Shown piece by piece: positions 18,591 through 29,795 of a stretch of DNA of 64,000 bases. A program made the translations under genes and the position numbers. The DNA is from Bartonella bacilliformis Ver097. GTDB taxonomy: Bacteria; Pseudomonadota; Alphaproteobacteria; Rhizobiales; Rhizobiaceae. Location: the NCBI RefSeq assembly GCF_000709795.1, contig NZ_KL503805.1, positions 1 to 64,000 on the forward strand, written 5' to 3'. Positions within the stretch are counted from its first letter, which is position 1; each line of letters starts with the position of its first letter. The notes below the pieces were generated by a model. That model ran no database searches. It saw only the letters and a program-made list of their open reading frames with translations, and was not told the origin of the DNA.

Positions 18591-19991
18591 ATGGATCACA
18601 AACGAAATTTAGATGAAGGGTATAAAAGAAAATTGCAACGTGGCTTAGATAACCGCCATGTGCAGCTTATCGCTATTAGTGGTGCTATTGGCACAGGTCT
18701 TTTTATGGGCTCAGGGAAAACAATCAGTGTTGCTGGTCCTTCAATTATATTAGTTTACTCTATTATTGGTTGTGTTTTATATTTCATAATGCGCGCGATG
18801 GGAGAGCTGCTGCTTTCTAATACGCAATATCGGTCTTTTATCGACTTTTCAGCTGATTTATTGGGGCCAAGCGCTGGATTTTTTATTGGCTGGACTTACT
18901 GGTTGTGCTGGATTGTAACCGGAACTGCGGATATTATTGCTATTGTCAATTATACGCAATTTTGGTGGCATGAACTCAACCCCTGGATCCCTGCTCTTAT
19001 CTGTATCTTTTTCTTTTTAGTATTTAACCTTGTAGCAGTTAAATTATTTGGTGAACTTGAATTTTGGTTTGGTCTCATTAAAATCGCAGCAATTTTAGTA
19101 TTAGTCTTTGTTGGATTATATATGATCCTTGTTGGCGTTACCTCTCCCAATGGGACTATCTCTTCTTTTAATCATGTATGGAACAATGGGGATATTTTCC
19201 CTCGAGGTATGATGGGATTTTTTGCGGGTTTTCAGATTGCTATTTTTTCTTTCGTTGGTATTGAACTTGCTGGTACAGCTGCAGCTGAGGTAAAAGAACC
19301 TGAAACAGTCTTGCCAAAAGCAATCAATTCAATCCCTATACGTATTGTATTCTTTTATATTGTTTCTCTCATTGTGATTATGTCGGTCACCCCTTGGAAT
19401 CAAATTATGCCACATAAAAGCCCATTTGTAGAAATGTTTCTGCTTATTGGTATTCCAATCGCTGCTGGCTTAGTTAATTTTGTTGTTCTAACATCGGCAG
19501 CATCTTCAGCAAATAGTGGTGTCTTTTCTACCAGTCGTATGATATATGGACTTGCTATTAAACGAGGAGCACCTAGCTTTTTAGGAAAGCTCTCCAATAA
19601 CTCTATTCCTTCTAATGCATTACTCTTTTCTTGCTTATGCATTTTATTAGGATATACAATTTTATCATTATCCCCAACAATCATAGATGCGTTTACAATC
19701 ATCACTACCATTTCAGCAATTTTATTCATGTTTGTATGGTCTTTAATTTTGGTCAGCTACATTGTCTACCGTCGTAACCGCCCTACACAACATGCTATGT
19801 CAATCTATAAAATGCCAGGAGGCGTTTTCGTTTGCTGGAGTATTCTGGCCTTCTTTGCATTTATCATTTTTTTATTGACATTAGAACCCGATACCTTAAT
19901 CGCTCTAAAATATACCCCATTATGGTTTGTTTTTTTGGGTGTCGTATATTTCATATTTGGAAATAAGAATTTTAGTTCACATAAAAAATAA
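18591..19991 (+). CDS. cycA: Amino acid permease, D-serine/D-alanine/glycine transporter type
   Basis: Proton-coupled amino acid uptake across the inner membrane. The 466-residue product has 12 predicted membrane helices and follows E. coli CycA through most of its length: RGLDNRHVQLIAISGAIGTG at the first helix, GSGKTISVAGPSI, MRAMGELLLSN, FAGFQIAIFSFVGIELAGT, EVKEPETVLPKAINSIPIRI, SPFVEMF, LTSAASSANSGVFSTSRM and HAMSIYKMP. These are APC superfamily, AAT family signatures. The GIGTG-like motif in helix 1 and FxGxE in helix 6 form the substrate site. Substrates glycine, alanine and D-serine are inferred from the close match; a changed specificity is possible. The gene stands alone and its start ATG has a weak purine-rich leader. 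Confidence 0.88.
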   Translation: MDHKRNLDEGYKRKLQRGLDNRHVQLIAISGAIGTGLFMGSGKTISVAGPSIILVYSIIGCVLYFIMRAMGELLLSNTQYRSFIDFSADLLGPSAGFFIGWTYWLCWIVTGTADIIAIVNYTQFWWHELNPWIPALICIFFFLVFNLVAVKLFGELEFWFGLIKIAAILVLVFVGLYMILVGVTSPNGTISSFNHVWNNGDIFPRGMMGFFAGFQIAIFSFVGIELAGTAAAEVKEPETVLPKAINSIPIRIVFFYIVSLIVIMSVTPWNQIMPHKSPFVEMFLLIGIPIAAGLVNFVVLTSAASSANSGVFSTSRMIYGLAIKRGAPSFLGKLSNNSIPSNALLFSCLCILLGYTILSLSPTIIDAFTIITTISAILFMFVWSLILVSYIVYRRNRPTQHAMSIYKMPGGVFVCWSILAFFAFIIFLLTLEPDTLIALKYTPLWFVFLGVVYFIFGNKNFSSHKK

Positions 19992-20001
19992 AAAAGCATA
20001 T

Positions 20002-20020
20002 CTAAAAAGTTTCTTTTTAG
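20002..20020. terminator. Possible bidirectional terminator between cycA and ilvC
   Basis: CTAAAAAG and CTTTTTAG form an 8-base inverted repeat with a 3-base loop between two convergent genes. On the minus strand it is followed by a T-rich tract (CTTTTTTATTTTTT). The stem is AT-rich and therefore weak. Confidence 0.4.
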
Positions 20021-20064
20021 CCTTTTACACATTCTGATCTTTTTTACATAAATCTGATTGGAAT

Positions 20065-21773
<1,709 letters not shown>

Positions 21774-22508
21774 TTACACCAATAATTTAGTAAAACGCTG
21801 GACTGTTTCATGCATCCCATATTTTAAAGCATCAGCAATAAGTCCATGACCAACAGAAACTTCATCAAACCAAGGGATCTGACTAATAAGAGCAGGAAGA
21901 TTAGCAACAGTTAAATCATGCCCTGCATTGATACCTAATTTTAACTCTTTAGCTTTTTTTGCTGCTAAAAAAAGTTTATTCAATTCGTGATCTTGTGTTT
22001 TTTTGTCTTTAAACGCACCACCATACAACCCAGTGTAAAATTCTACACGATCAGCACCAATTTCTTTAGCAATATCAAGACCTTCTAAAACCGGATTAGC
22101 AAATAATGATACACGAATTTTTCTTTCCTTCAAACGCTGAATAATAGGTGTCAAAAATTCTGCATCTTTGGCAAAATCCCAACCGTGATCAGAGGTTGAC
22201 TGATCTGGACTATCAGGCACAAGAGTGATCTGATCAGCATATTTTTCTGCTAAACTCAAAAATTTATGACTTGGATAACCCTCAATATTCAATTCAGCAG
22301 CAGGAAAATTATGATTAATTAAAAAACGTATATCCGATAAATCAGAAAAATGAATGTGCCTTTCATCTGGCCGTGGGTGAACCGTTAAACCTGCTGCACC
22401 AGCCGTAAGCGCTATATGTCCCATATCGATAACATTAGGCCATGGTAAATGACGCCGATTACGCAAAACAGCAATAGCATTGAGATTAACTGAAAGTTTC
22501 ACTGCCAT
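21774..22508 (-). CDS. pdxJ: Pyridoxine 5'-phosphate synthase
   Basis: PdxJ condenses 1-deoxyxylulose 5-phosphate with 3-amino-2-oxopropyl phosphate to make pyridoxine 5'-phosphate, the last ring-forming step of the DXP-dependent vitamin B6 route. The 244 residues fit the TIM-barrel family. [15 protein letters not shown] at the start, [17 protein letters not shown], the Glu-containing [23 protein letters not shown] and [14 protein letters not shown] are the phosphate- and substrate-binding segments, and [12 protein letters not shown] is the C-terminal phosphate loop. The start ATG is preceded by AAAGAGGACTGTAA, a good ribosome-binding site. It lies 94 bases downstream of the RecD-like helicase gene and may be cotranscribed with it. 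Confidence 0.95.
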   Translation of the reverse strand: MAVKLSVNLNAIAVLRNRRHLPWPNVIDMGHIALTAGAAGLTVHPRPDERHIHFSDLSDIRFLINHNFPAAELNIEGYPSHKFLSLAEKYADQITLVPDSPDQSTSDHGWDFAKDAEFLTPIIQRLKERKIRVSLFANPVLEGLDIAKEIGADRVEFYTGLYGGAFKDKKTQDHELNKLFLAAKKAKELKLGINAGHDLTVANLPALISQIPWFDEVSVGHGLIADALKYGMHETVQRFTKLLV

Positions 22509-22602
22509 TTACAGTCCTCTTTCCATAAATATTCAATAAACAAAAAAGAATTGATGCCTAGTACACTAGTACAAAATATCAGACAATGAAAATATTTTTG
22601 TC

Positions 22603-23724
22603 TTATCGAACAATTGTTAAACGTTCTGCTGAACGTGTAATACCTGTATAAAGCCAACGTTTATACATATCACGAAATGCAAAACTTTCATCAAATAAAA
22701 CGACATTATCCCATTGTGATCCTTGAGCTTTGTGCACAGTTAATGCATATCCATAATCAAAATCATCATATCGTTTTCTTAATTGCCACGAAATTGTATT
22801 ATCAACGCTCTCAAATATTGCTTTTAAAAGCTTAATTTTCACTACCCCAAATTCGCTCTCTTCTGGTTTAACAAGAAGATTGATACCTGGCTTAACAGTT
22901 TCTTTCTGTGAAGTCAGAACTTTCCATAAAGAACCATTCAACAAGTTTTTAGCAGGATCATTGCGCAAACACACGAGCTTATCTCCAACCTGCGGATAAT
23001 TGGCTGTAAATCCTTTTAACTCACGCAAACGCCTGTTATAAAGATAACGTGTTCGATTAATCCCTACCAACAGCTGATCAGCGTCAAGGACCAATTTCTG
23101 ATCAACTTCTTTACGTTTAATAACACGTGCCATCCCATAATCACCATAAGCGATATCACGCCCCTCACGTACATCCATTGCTAAACGAATAATCGGATTA
23201 TCACGTGCTTGTCGGTGAATTTCTGATAAAAGGAAATCCGGTGTACCTTTAGAGAAAAAACCACCCCCAGATATAGGAGGCAACTGACCTGGATCACCAA
23301 GAACAAGAAGTGGTACCCGAAAACTCATTAAATCATGCGCCAATTTTTCATCAACCATTGAACATTCATCAACAATAACCAATTTGGCTTTTGCAATCGG
23401 ACTCTGTCGATTCAAAGCAAATGTTGGCGCAATCGATGTCTTCCCTGTTACTTCATCAGAAACTTCTTCTTCTCCACGAGGACAATAAATCAATGAATGA
23501 ATAGTACGAGCATTATTCGCGCCCTTAGAACGCAAAACTTGCGCTGCTTTACCTGTAAATGCAGCAAATTGAACAGAACCATCAATTGTTTCCGCAAAAT
23601 AACGAGCAAGCGTCGTTTTCCCTGTCCCAGCATAACCAAAAAGGCGAAAAACAGGAAAACGTCCATCTTTCAACCATGCGGCAACAGCCTTCAATGCACT
23701 GTCTTGCTCCAACGAAAACTGCAT
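22603..23724 (-). CDS. RecD-like ATP-dependent DNA helicase (short form)
   Basis: A 373-residue superfamily 1B helicase. Walker A is GYAGTGKTTLAR at about residues 29-40. The next motif is AAFTGKAAQVLRSKGANNA with ARTIHSLIY. Walker B is VIVDECSMVDE, motif III is LVLGDPGQLPP, and the C-terminal UvrD-like module has YALTVHKAQGSQWDNVVLF and WLYTGITRSAERLTIV. It lacks the N-terminal region of RecD proper and there is no recB or recC beside it, so a stand-alone helicase role in DNA repair or recombination is more likely than membership of RecBCD. Similar short forms are common in Hyphomicrobiales. The N-terminus MQFSLEQDSALKAVAAWLKD fits that group. Confidence 0.85.
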   Translation of the reverse strand: MQFSLEQDSALKAVAAWLKDGRFPVFRLFGYAGTGKTTLARYFAETIDGSVQFAAFTGKAAQVLRSKGANNARTIHSLIYCPRGEEEVSDEVTGKTSIAPTFALNRQSPIAKAKLVIVDECSMVDEKLAHDLMSFRVPLLVLGDPGQLPPISGGGFFSKGTPDFLLSEIHRQARDNPIIRLAMDVREGRDIAYGDYGMARVIKRKEVDQKLVLDADQLLVGINRTRYLYNRRLRELKGFTANYPQVGDKLVCLRNDPAKNLLNGSLWKVLTSQKETVKPGINLLVKPEESEFGVVKIKLLKAIFESVDNTISWQLRKRYDDFDYGYALTVHKAQGSQWDNVVLFDESFAFRDMYKRWLYTGITRSAERLTIVR

Positions 23725-24032
23725 AACTCACCAAGATAAGATTCGCATATAAAAAGCAAATATTGTGAAAATAACACAACTCTTAAAAGAAGATTTGATT
23801 GTTACGATATTTTCTGAAAAGTAGTTCATTTTTACTACTCGCTGAATATTCTTCAATTCTTTTACCAATAACAAAGTAACCAACCACAACCAATTGTTCC
23901 AAAGCTATTAAAGATTATCTAATCATTTTAATCAATCAAAATGACAATAATTCCTTTTATCTTTAATATTTCTTTAAGACTTCCATTCAAAATGCCCCCT
24001 ATTTTTGAAGCTTTTGGTGCTCTTTAATTGTA
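23725..24032. other. Intergenic region downstream of miaA
   Basis: AT-rich and without a usable frame. In other Hyphomicrobiales ilvI and ilvH may follow miaA; they are not present here. Confidence 0.4.
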
Positions 24033-24904
24033 TTAAGAGATGATTTTCCATTCTTCATCCAATTGGTGACGAAACCACGTCATCTGCCTTTTTGCATATT
24101 GTCTGGTTCGAGTTTTAGCGACTTCAATAGCATTCTCAAAATTTCTACATCCGTTTAAGTAATCCGTAAATTCGAGTACACCAATAGCTTTCATCGCTGG
24201 TGATAAAGGAGAAATTGTAAGCTGCTTCATAAGCTCTACCTCTTCTAAAGCTCCTTTTTCAACCATATGAGTAAATCGCTCATTAATACGCTCATATAGT
24301 AATTGACGTGGAGGAAGGAGAAGAATTCGTTCTAAACAGTCTTGTGCAATCAAAGATTTTTTTTTTTACTTTGCCACCAACTTAGCTTCTTGCCAGTTGC
24401 CTCATACACTTCTAAAGCACGTACAATACGTTGACCATCTTGTGAAGCAATACGCTCAGCTACAACAGCATCAACCTGTAATAATTCACGATAAAGACTT
24501 TCAGCTCCTTCTTTAGAAAGCCTCATCCGCCATTTTTGCCGTAAAATATCTGGAATATCAGGAATCTCTGAAATTTTTCCTAAAAGTGCACGAAAATACA
24601 ATCCTGTTCCACCAACAAAAATGAGTTGTTTTAACTTGATCGTACTTAAAAGCTTAGTCACATCACACAACCACTGTCCTACTGAATAGCTAAGAGTGGG
24701 ACTTACATAACCATAAAGATAGTGCGGAACAATCATAGTATCAGCGTTTGTTGGCCTTGCCGTTAAAATATTCAACACATCATACACTTGCATTGAGTCA
24801 GCATTGATAATAACTGCATTCCTTTCCTGCGCCATTTTCAATGCAAGCTTTGATTTTCCACTTGCAGTTGGACCAGCTATCAATGTAATCATTCTGTGTG
24901 TCAT
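24033..24904 (-). pseudogene. miaA: tRNA dimethylallyltransferase, frameshifted at an A11 tract
   Basis: MiaA adds a dimethylallyl group to A37 of tRNAs that read UNN codons. The first frame (24350-24904) carries the P-loop GPTASGKSKLAL, INADSMQVY, FVGGTGLYFRALL and DGQRIVRALEVYEATGK up to SWWQSKKKNL and a stop. The second (24033-24353) continues with LIAQDCLERILLLPPRQLLY, MKAIGV..FTDYLNG and TRQYAKRQMTWFRHQ, the rest of the family. The break falls exactly in a run of 11 A on the coding strand (24357-24367). With 12 A, or 9 A, the product would be one protein of about 290 residues, the normal length. Everything else is intact, so this may be a recent mutation, a sequencing error, or a gene kept active by slippage at the homopolymer. 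Confidence 0.9.
24357..24367 (-). repeat. A11 homopolymer at the miaA frameshift
   Basis: Eleven T on the plus strand, eleven A on the coding strand, lying in a run of Lys codons. A tract of this length is prone to replication and transcription slippage. Confidence 0.9.
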
Positions 24905-25434
24905 GAACGAAAACCTTTATGACTATCAATCAACAAGTTATTGCAGCATTCATTACTGAACCTAAAGCATAATATAAAGGATAGAGCTCTTCTCCTCAAA
25001 TTGCCCTTTGAGAAGTATTTATGCACTCCATGGCAGCTTTTTACTGCAACGTTTCTCTATCTTTTGAGAAAATAAAAAAGCAATATAATGAATTTAAATC
25101 TGAAAATATATTGAAGTACAACCTTTTAATATTGTTGCAAGAACAAACATCCAACACAAAAATTCTTACTTCAAAATATAAACCCTACCACATTGACCAC
25201 TTAGCTGATGAAGCAGAGTTGCGTGAAGATATGCCCTTATATCAAGATATCAAAGCATTAGCCGTGAATAGTAACATTCTCTTGCAATGAACACTGCATA
25301 AACACATTTTCTTATCAAGCTGATACTTGAAACGTAAAAATACTAAAAACATCACCTTAACATAACAAAAATACATTAATAAAACCCATAAAAATTCTAT
25401 TTCATAGAAATAAAAGAAAGATTTATTAAAAAAA
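24905..25434. other. Spacer between miaA and degP
   Basis: The region contains only the doubtful small frame at 25021-25290. In Brucella and relatives serB is expected near here; I do not recognise any serB residue patterns. A short AT-rich hairpin (TTCTAT/ATAGAA, 25395-25409) lies just downstream of degP. Confidence 0.4.
25021..25290 (+). CDS. Doubtful small hypothetical protein
   Basis: An 89-residue frame, mostly polar, with Lys/Glu-rich helices (FEKIKKQYNEF) and an acidic stretch (DHLADEAELREDMPLYQDI). It has no signal peptide, no known domain and only a weak ribosome-binding site (GAGAAG, 11 bases upstream). The composition is protein-like, so it could be real or the relic of a lost gene. 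Confidence 0.3.
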   Translation: MHSMAAFYCNVSLSFEKIKKQYNEFKSENILKYNLLILLQEQTSNTKILTSKYKPYHIDHLADEAELREDMPLYQDIKALAVNSNILLQ

Positions 25435-26925
25435 TCAATCCATTTGAATCGTTACAAACCGTAATTCTCCATCTGGACGAGCAACAATAAACAAAGCGTT
25501 TTTACGCCCAGCTTCACGTAATTTATGAAAACGTTTTTTGGCATCATCAATTGTAGTAACCGCACTTTGATTGATATCAATGATTACCTCACCAACTCGA
25601 ATACGCTTTTTATCAGCCTCACTATTCTTTATAATAGATGTTACAACCAACCCATTAACTTTATCAACAATTGAATAACGTTGGCGTAAATCAGCCGTAA
25701 GTGCGGATAATCTCATTCCCATGAATTCCATTGCTACATTCTCTAATGTAACATCGCCTTTTTTATCATTAAATTTTTCTACTGCATTTTCATTTGAATC
25801 TGTTTCAGCCAAACGACCAAGCTTAACTTTTACTATTTTTTCCTCCCCATTACGTAAAATTGTAACGTCCACCACCTGCCCCTCTAAGCTTTCTGCTATT
25901 AAACGTGGCAAATCACGTGCATTCTTAATTTCAGTTTTCCCAAAACGAAGAATAATATCACCAACATGTAATTGGCTATTATCCACCCCTGTATTTTCTA
26001 TTTTACCTGCAACCAGCGCTCCAACAGCTTTGTCTAATTTTAGACTTTTCGCAATATTATCTGTTATTGGTTGAATCCGGATAGCCAACCAACCACGCCT
26101 TACTTCCCCAAAATCACGCAATTGATTAATAATAGAAATGGCTATAGCAGACGGTATAGAAAAACCAATACCAATCGATCCACCAGAAGGAGAAACAATC
26201 GCTGTATTAATCCCAATTACCTCACCGTTTCCATTAAAGAGTGGTCCCCCCGAATTACCTTGATTAATCGCTGCATCTGTTTGAATAAAATTATCATAAG
26301 GACCAGCATTAAGATCACGATTGCGTGCGGAAATAATTCCTACCGTTACGCTACCACCAAACCCATAGGGATTCCCGATAGCCATAACCCAATCACCAAT
26401 ACGTGCCTTTTCCGAATCACCAAAACGCACAGCTGTTAATTTTTTATTTTCTGGTTTTACCTGTAGCAAAGCTAAATCTGTCTTACTGTCTTTCCCAAGC
26501 AATTTTGCTTTTAACTTTGTACCATCAGAAAAATTAACCTCAATATCATCAGCATCAACAATAACGTGGTAATTTGTAACGATAAGCCCCTTTTGCGCAT
26601 CAATCACAAAACCTGATCCCAGAGAGCGCATTTTTTGTAACTGGCTGTTTTTCTTACCATCTTTTGGCACGAAAAAATCATCAAAATATTCTTGTAATAG
26701 TGAATCTTTGGGAATAGCAGGCATAAGAGTATGTTCATCCTGCTCAGTACCATCAACTTTTTGTACTATAGAAATATTCACGACCGTATCTAAAAGTGTA
26801 GCTACTAAATCAGAAACTGATAACGGTACATTTTTCTGCAAAATATTACTGGACCAACTGATTGACCCTGACAAAAATAAGACCACACAGACGGTAATTA
26901 TTGTATAAAAACGCTTCAGCAACAT
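25435..26925 (-). CDS. degP: Periplasmic serine protease, DegP/HtrA family (Do)
   Basis: A periplasmic protease-chaperone that degrades or refolds misfolded envelope proteins. With the ATG at 26925 (AGGT ribosome-binding site 9 bases upstream) the product has about 496 residues and starts with a signal peptide (MLLKRFYTIITVCVVLFLSG). The trypsin-like domain has the triad: His in TNYHVIVDADD, Asp in SKTDLALLQV, Ser in GNSGGPLFNGNG. Two PDZ domains follow (about residues 265-365 and 390-490). A longer start at 26967 is in frame but has no site and would precede the signal peptide. It is the last gene of the leftward run after hflC, 177 bases away, which resembles the hflK-hflC-degP order known in related genera. 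Confidence 0.95.
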   Translation of the reverse strand: MLLKRFYTIITVCVVLFLSGSISWSSNILQKNVPLSVSDLVATLLDTVVNISIVQKVDGTEQDEHTLMPAIPKDSLLQEYFDDFFVPKDGKKNSQLQKMRSLGSGFVIDAQKGLIVTNYHVIVDADDIEVNFSDGTKLKAKLLGKDSKTDLALLQVKPENKKLTAVRFGDSEKARIGDWVMAIGNPYGFGGSVTVGIISARNRDLNAGPYDNFIQTDAAINQGNSGGPLFNGNGEVIGINTAIVSPSGGSIGIGFSIPSAIAISIINQLRDFGEVRRGWLAIRIQPITDNIAKSLKLDKAVGALVAGKIENTGVDNSQLHVGDIILRFGKTEIKNARDLPRLIAESLEGQVVDVTILRNGEEKIVKVKLGRLAETDSNENAVEKFNDKKGDVTLENVAMEFMGMRLSALTADLRQRYSIVDKVNGLVVTSIIKNSEADKKRIRVGEVIIDINQSAVTTIDDAKKRFHKLREAGRKNALFIVARPDGELRFVTIQMD

Positions 26926-27144
26926 ATTTTTACCTGAGACATACGTTTGATCAATACTACTGATCAAAAATTATTAAATTGATTTATACAACCAGCATCC
27001 TACCTTACAACATCATGCCATCTTCATCTGAAAAAAGAAACCATGGACAAAAATTTTAATAAAAAACCTCACCCATAATCTATTCTTTTATTTATGAGCT
27101 ACCAATTACTATATTGTTTTCTATCAACGGTTGATGCAGATATT

Positions 27145-28017
27145 CTATCTACTTTGCGACAAATTACGAAAATAGAAAAAGAAATCTTCTTTGGGTGAAA
27201 TCACCATTGATGTACTCTCTAAGTTCTTATATTGTTCCATTGCTAACCAAAAATCATAAAATGATGGATTGGCTTTCCTTGCATTTAGTAAAAGGCGAAT
27301 ACTTTCAGCTTGACCTTCACCACGCGTAATTTCAGCATCACGCTTTGCTGCCGCTACAATTTCCTCATATTCGCGATTAGCTTCTGCTATAATCCGATCC
27401 CGTTCTTGCTGACCACGAGCACGAATATGCTCTGCCACTGCCTCACGTTCAGCTGCCATTTGTCGATACACATCTTCTAATACGGCATCAGTCAAATCGG
27501 TTTTGCGAATGCGTACATCAACAATAGAAATACCTAATGAGCCGGCATCTACAGAAAATTGCCGCTGGACTTCGGCCATCATTGCTCCACGTTCATCTGA
27601 TAAAGCTGCTTTGAATTCTCGTCTCCCATAAACGGCGCGTAAAGCGTCAATAAAACGTGGTGCAAGATTTTCACGTGCAGCAATTTGTGGCCGCCCTGAT
27701 GCAATACGCTGCAAAAATAATTTAGGATCTGCGATACGGTATATAAAAAACGCGTCTACTTCATAATAAGCACCACCACGAACCTGTACAGACTGGGTAG
27801 GTAAATCGTAACGTAATAATCGATTATCAATGATAACTGTCTGATCAAAAAAAGGAACTTTAAAATAAATTCCAGGATTAAGTTCTACGTTAACAATTTG
27901 CCCGAAGCGCTTAACTGCTACTTGCTGACGAGGATAAACAATAAAAACAGATGACCACAAAGAAACTAAAACAAGCACTATAGTACCCAAAATAAAAAAG
28001 AAACGAGACTGCTGCAT
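27145..28017 (-). CDS. hflC: HflC, regulator of the FtsH protease
   Basis: HflC pairs with HflK in a large inner-membrane SPFH assembly that surrounds FtsH and modulates membrane protein turnover. The 290 residues begin with a membrane anchor (FFFILGTIVLVLVSLWSSVFIV) and the SPFH domain follows (VYPRQQVAVKRFGQI). A long charged coiled-coil segment lies at about residues 165-250, with EREAVAEHIRARGQQERDRI and AEANREYEEIVAAAKRDAEI. The gene starts 2 bases after the hflK stop, so translation is probably coupled. Confidence 0.95.
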   Translation of the reverse strand: MQQSRFFFILGTIVLVLVSLWSSVFIVYPRQQVAVKRFGQIVNVELNPGIYFKVPFFDQTVIIDNRLLRYDLPTQSVQVRGGAYYEVDAFFIYRIADPKLFLQRIASGRPQIAARENLAPRFIDALRAVYGRREFKAALSDERGAMMAEVQRQFSVDAGSLGISIVDVRIRKTDLTDAVLEDVYRQMAAEREAVAEHIRARGQQERDRIIAEANREYEEIVAAAKRDAEITRGEGQAESIRLLLNARKANPSFYDFWLAMEQYKNLESTSMVISPKEDFFFYFRNLSQSR

Positions 28018-28019
28018 AA

Positions 28020-29165
28020 TTAACGCCCTCCAGCAATATCAGAACCCAATCGCGGTGCAGGATGTTCTGATGTTATGGTTGCTTTTTCCGATGCACTACG
28101 CAACAATTCATTCAGCGGTAAATAAGATACAGCTGAAGAATCTACTTGATCTAAAACTAATTTATTGGGTGAAGAGAGAATACGACCCATTGTTTCCATA
28201 TAAATACGATAACGAGCAGCTTCTGGTGAAACTACAGCTTCACGATTTATAGCTGCAAAACGCTCAGCACGTCCTGTCGCTTCCTCAATCATTTGTACTT
28301 TTTCACCTTTAGCGACTTCCCGTGTACGAGAAGCTTCACCATTAGCTAAACCAATCTTAGTAAAACGTACACGATTACCCTCTTCAATCATCCGCCCACG
28401 CGCTTGCTCTGCTTGTTGAACAAAATTAAATGCAGCAGCAACTTTAGTCGGAGGAGCAGCCTCACTGATCGATACACGATTTATATCGACACCAAGCTGA
28501 TATTTATTCACTGTCGACTGAATAATCTTCTTAACATCATCAGCCACTTCCTCTTTTTTGTCACGTAAAACATCATCAACCGGTCGAGAACCAATCACTT
28601 CACGCATTGCACTCTCTGCAACCTGACGAACTGTTCCTTCTTGGTCATTCACATTAAACAGGAATTGGCTTGGACTGGAAATCCGATAATACACAGAAAA
28701 ATTAACATTCACTATATTCTGATCACTTGAAAGCATTAAGCCTTCACTTTGTTGTACCTGACCAGAAGAACCACCAATTGCAATTGTTTTTTCAGTTAAA
28801 GGCACTTTCATATAAGCTTCAATCGGCCACAAATGAAAATGCAGACCATCACTAATGATCCCTTTTTTAGGTACACCAAAACGTAATTCTACTGCTTGTT
28901 CATTTTGCTGAACAATATAAACAGACTGAAAAAGCCAAAAAAGCACAACAAGAAAAAACAATATAATAAAAACACCACTATCACCGATTTTTTTAAACTG
29001 ATGCTGCCCTTTGCGCAAAATATCATCAATATCAGAACCACTACCACCGCTGCTGCTGTTACCACCGGAACCAAAAGGATTCTTTGGTAGTGTGTTTTTA
29101 TCACCACTGGCTTTACTTTTACTGCCATCCCATGGGCCACCGCCATTTTGATTTGTCCAAGGCAT
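28020..29165 (-). CDS. hflK: HflK, regulator of the FtsH protease
   Basis: Partner of HflC. The 381-residue product has a Gly/Asn/Ser-rich cytoplasmic N-terminus (MPWTNQNGGGPWDGS), which is a hallmark of HflK, one membrane helix at about residues 70-92 (FIILFFLVVLFWLFQSVYIV), the SPFH domain (VQQNEQAVELRFGVPKKG, then ISDGLHFHLWPIEAYMKVPL), and a coiled-coil region with AEQARGRMIEEGNRVRF. The ATG at 29165 is preferred over an in-frame GTG six bases upstream; AAAGAGGTGATA gives the ribosome-binding site. It lies 120 bases after folA. Confidence 0.95.
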   Translation of the reverse strand: MPWTNQNGGGPWDGSKSKASGDKNTLPKNPFGSGGNSSSGGSGSDIDDILRKGQHQFKKIGDSGVFIILFFLVVLFWLFQSVYIVQQNEQAVELRFGVPKKGIISDGLHFHLWPIEAYMKVPLTEKTIAIGGSSGQVQQSEGLMLSSDQNIVNVNFSVYYRISSPSQFLFNVNDQEGTVRQVAESAMREVIGSRPVDDVLRDKKEEVADDVKKIIQSTVNKYQLGVDINRVSISEAAPPTKVAAAFNFVQQAEQARGRMIEEGNRVRFTKIGLANGEASRTREVAKGEKVQMIEEATGRAERFAAINREAVVSPEAARYRIYMETMGRILSSPNKLVLDQVDSSAVSYLPLNELLRSASEKATITSEHPAPRLGSDIAGGR

Positions 29166-29285
29166 TATCACCTCTTTAAATTAGTGTGTCTTTAATTAAA
29201 TACTCAAGCATGCAAGCCAGCTACTTATAGAGTACTTCTTCGCTCACCATGCAGTCAATCAGCTACTTTTAACAATCTGAAACGG

Positions 29286-29795
29286 TCAATGCCGTTCATA
29301 AATCACAAAGCGCGTTGGATAACTGTCTTTATCCTGTTCCGAAATATACTGTGTTTCCACAATAGTCCAGTTTTCTTTATCAAAAACAGGAAAAAAACTA
29401 TCCCCTTCGATAGAAGCTAGAATTTCTGTAAAAAATATTTTATCAGCAATACCTAACCCTTCTTTAAAAATCTCACCACCACCAATAATAAAAATTGCAT
29501 CTGCACCAGATTGAGACGCCACTTTTTGTGCAATATCATGAGCTTGAGATAAAGAACCTGCAACCACAGCTCCCTCAGCTGTGAACGTGTGATTGCGGGT
29601 AATAACAATGTTTGTGCGCCCTGGTAGAGAACGCCCAAGAGAATCCCAAGTCTTGCGACCCATAATAACAGGCTTGCCTAAAGTCAAAGCCTTAAAACGC
29701 TTCAAATCTGTTGATAAATGCCAAGGCATCTGACCTTCACGACCGATAACACCGTTTTGTGCAACAGCTGCAATCAAATAAACTGGAAAGGTCAT
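29286..29795 (-). CDS. folA: Dihydrofolate reductase
   Basis: Reduces dihydrofolate to tetrahydrofolate with NADPH, regenerating the folate that thymidylate synthase oxidises. The 169 residues show [20 protein letters not shown] with the substrate loop, [20 protein letters not shown] for NADPH binding, [13 protein letters not shown] and [14 protein letters not shown]. The acidic active-site residue is the Asp in LSTDLKRF. The start codon overlaps the stop of thyA by four bases (ATGA), so the two are translationally coupled and functionally linked. Confidence 0.96.
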   Translation of the reverse strand: MTFPVYLIAAVAQNGVIGREGQMPWHLSTDLKRFKALTLGKPVIMGRKTWDSLGRSLPGRTNIVITRNHTFTAEGAVVAGSLSQAHDIAQKVASQSGADAIFIIGGGEIFKEGLGIADKIFFTEILASIEGDSFFPVFDKENWTIVETQYISEQDKDSYPTRFVIYERH

